A stretch of DNA of 14,628 nucleotides from an uncultured Clostridia bacterium (GTDB lineage Bacteria > Bacillota > Clostridia > Lachnospirales > Anaerotignaceae). Below are positions 14,226 to 14,628 of this stretch, piece after piece. How positions within the stretch are numbered: the first letter of the stretch is position 1; each line of letters starts with the position of its first letter. The position numbers were made by a program, and so were the translations under genes. The stretch covers positions 1 through 14,628 of the forward strand of contig CAJUJJ010000035.1 in NCBI GenBank assembly GCA_910586765.1, given 5' to 3'. The notes under the pieces were generated by a model. That model was not told where the DNA came from. It did not search any database and worked only from the letters and a program-made list of their open reading frames with translations.

Positions 14226-14628
14226 ATGTTAACAAATATATTTGGTAGCTTGTTTTTTTTATCAATCATTGTGTTTATTATAAGTGTTGTATTAGTGATA
14301 GTAACTTTTTTCAAAGGGAAAAAATTAGGTAAATTAAAATATATATCAATATTCTCATTATCTGTTATAGTAATTTCTTTTTTTGGATTTGGAATAAGTT
14401 ATAATCCTACACCAGAACAACAAGCTAAAATAGAACAAAGAAAACAAGAAAAAGAAAAACAAAAATTAATAAAACAACAAGAAAAAGAACAAAGAGAGCA
14501 AAAGAAACAAAATGAAAGATTAGAACAAGAAAAGAAATTAGAACAAGAAAGAAAAGAAAAAGAAGAGCAAAAGTTAATAAAACAACAAGAAAAAGAACAA
14601 AGAGAGCAAAAGAAACAAAATGAAAGAT
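14226..14628 (+). CDS. Two-transmembrane protein with charged repeat coiled coil (3' partial), likely cargo gene
   Basis: 134 residues are visible before the window ends; the frame is still open. ATG 14226 has GGGGGAA at 14214-14220. Residues 6-28 and 38-58 are hydrophobic segments separated by a Lys-rich loop (KGKKLGKLK), so both ends may be on the same side of the membrane. From about 63 the chain is almost only Glu, Gln, Lys and Arg, a likely long coiled coil, with a 36-residue repeat (LIKQQEKEQREQKKQNER at 81-98 and again at 117-134). GC is very low (13 of 60 bases at 14281-14340). I do not recognise the family. PBSX-type clusters have a LysM protein after the tape measure, so this gene, with its own promoter, looks like an inserted moron. 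A superinfection-exclusion or membrane role is only a possibility. Confidence 0.7.
   Translation, partial: MLTNIFGSLFFLSIIVFIISVVLVIVTFFKGKKLGKLKYISIFSLSVIVISFFGFGISYNPTPEQQAKIEQRKQEKEKQKLIKQQEKEQREQKKQNERLEQEKKLEQERKEKEEQKLIKQQEKEQREQKKQNER
14466..14628 (+). repeat. 108-bp-period in-frame tandem repeat at the window end
   Basis: The 55 bases at 14466-14520 recur without a visible difference at 14574-14628, an offset of 108 bases (36 codons). Similarity extends some way upstream with a few changes. The window ends at the last base of the second match, so further copies may follow. Confidence 0.85.

Overview
The window is a stretch of a temperate myovirus (contractile-tail phage or prophage) of an AT-rich, low-GC Gram-positive host. 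Bacillota, probably Clostridia, is an inference from base composition, strong AAGGAGG-type ribosome binding sites and the gene order, which matches the PBSX/skin-type (Xkd/Yqb) morphogenesis cluster of Bacillus. Every convincing gene is on the + strand and genes are tightly packed with ATGA-type overlaps. I see no rRNA, tRNA, CRISPR array, insertion sequence or attachment site.

Layout. 1-98 is the tail end of an upstream gene, probably portal. 95-1636 is a MuF-type minor head protein whose C-terminal third is not MuF but an AT-rich domain carrying an HELSH (HExxH) metalloprotease motif. A 69-codon gene overlaps its stop codon and is followed by an intrinsic terminator (1854-1874). This looks like a MuF polymorphic toxin with a candidate immunity gene. 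1904-4771 is the capsid block: XkdF-like protease, a separate scaffold with a possible nested internal start, a decoration protein and the major capsid protein. 4768-7357 is the connector block: YqbF-like repeat protein, head-tail adaptor, stopper/joining protein, HK97 gp10-like protein and tail terminator. 7350-10255 is the tail block: a small pre-sheath protein, sheath, tube, and a tail assembly chaperone with an A AAA AAC slippery site that gives a -1 frameshift fusion. 10313-14158 is the tape measure protein, read from a TTG start just after a second intergenic terminator.

The baseplate and LysM genes usually expected after the tape measure do not follow directly. Instead a good sigma-A-type promoter (TTGAAA-17-TATATT) drives a very AT-rich gene for a two-transmembrane protein with a charged, 108-bp-repeat coiled-coil tail, cut off by the window end. 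It looks like a moron (cargo gene) inserted in the tail operon.

The ordinary genes together build the head (portal, MuF, protease, scaffold, decoration, capsid), the neck (adaptor, stopper, gp10-like, terminator) and the contractile tail. The parts most worth attention are the MuF-metalloprotease/immunity pair, the programmed frameshift, the terminators buried inside the operon, and the promoter-driven membrane gene next to the tape measure.
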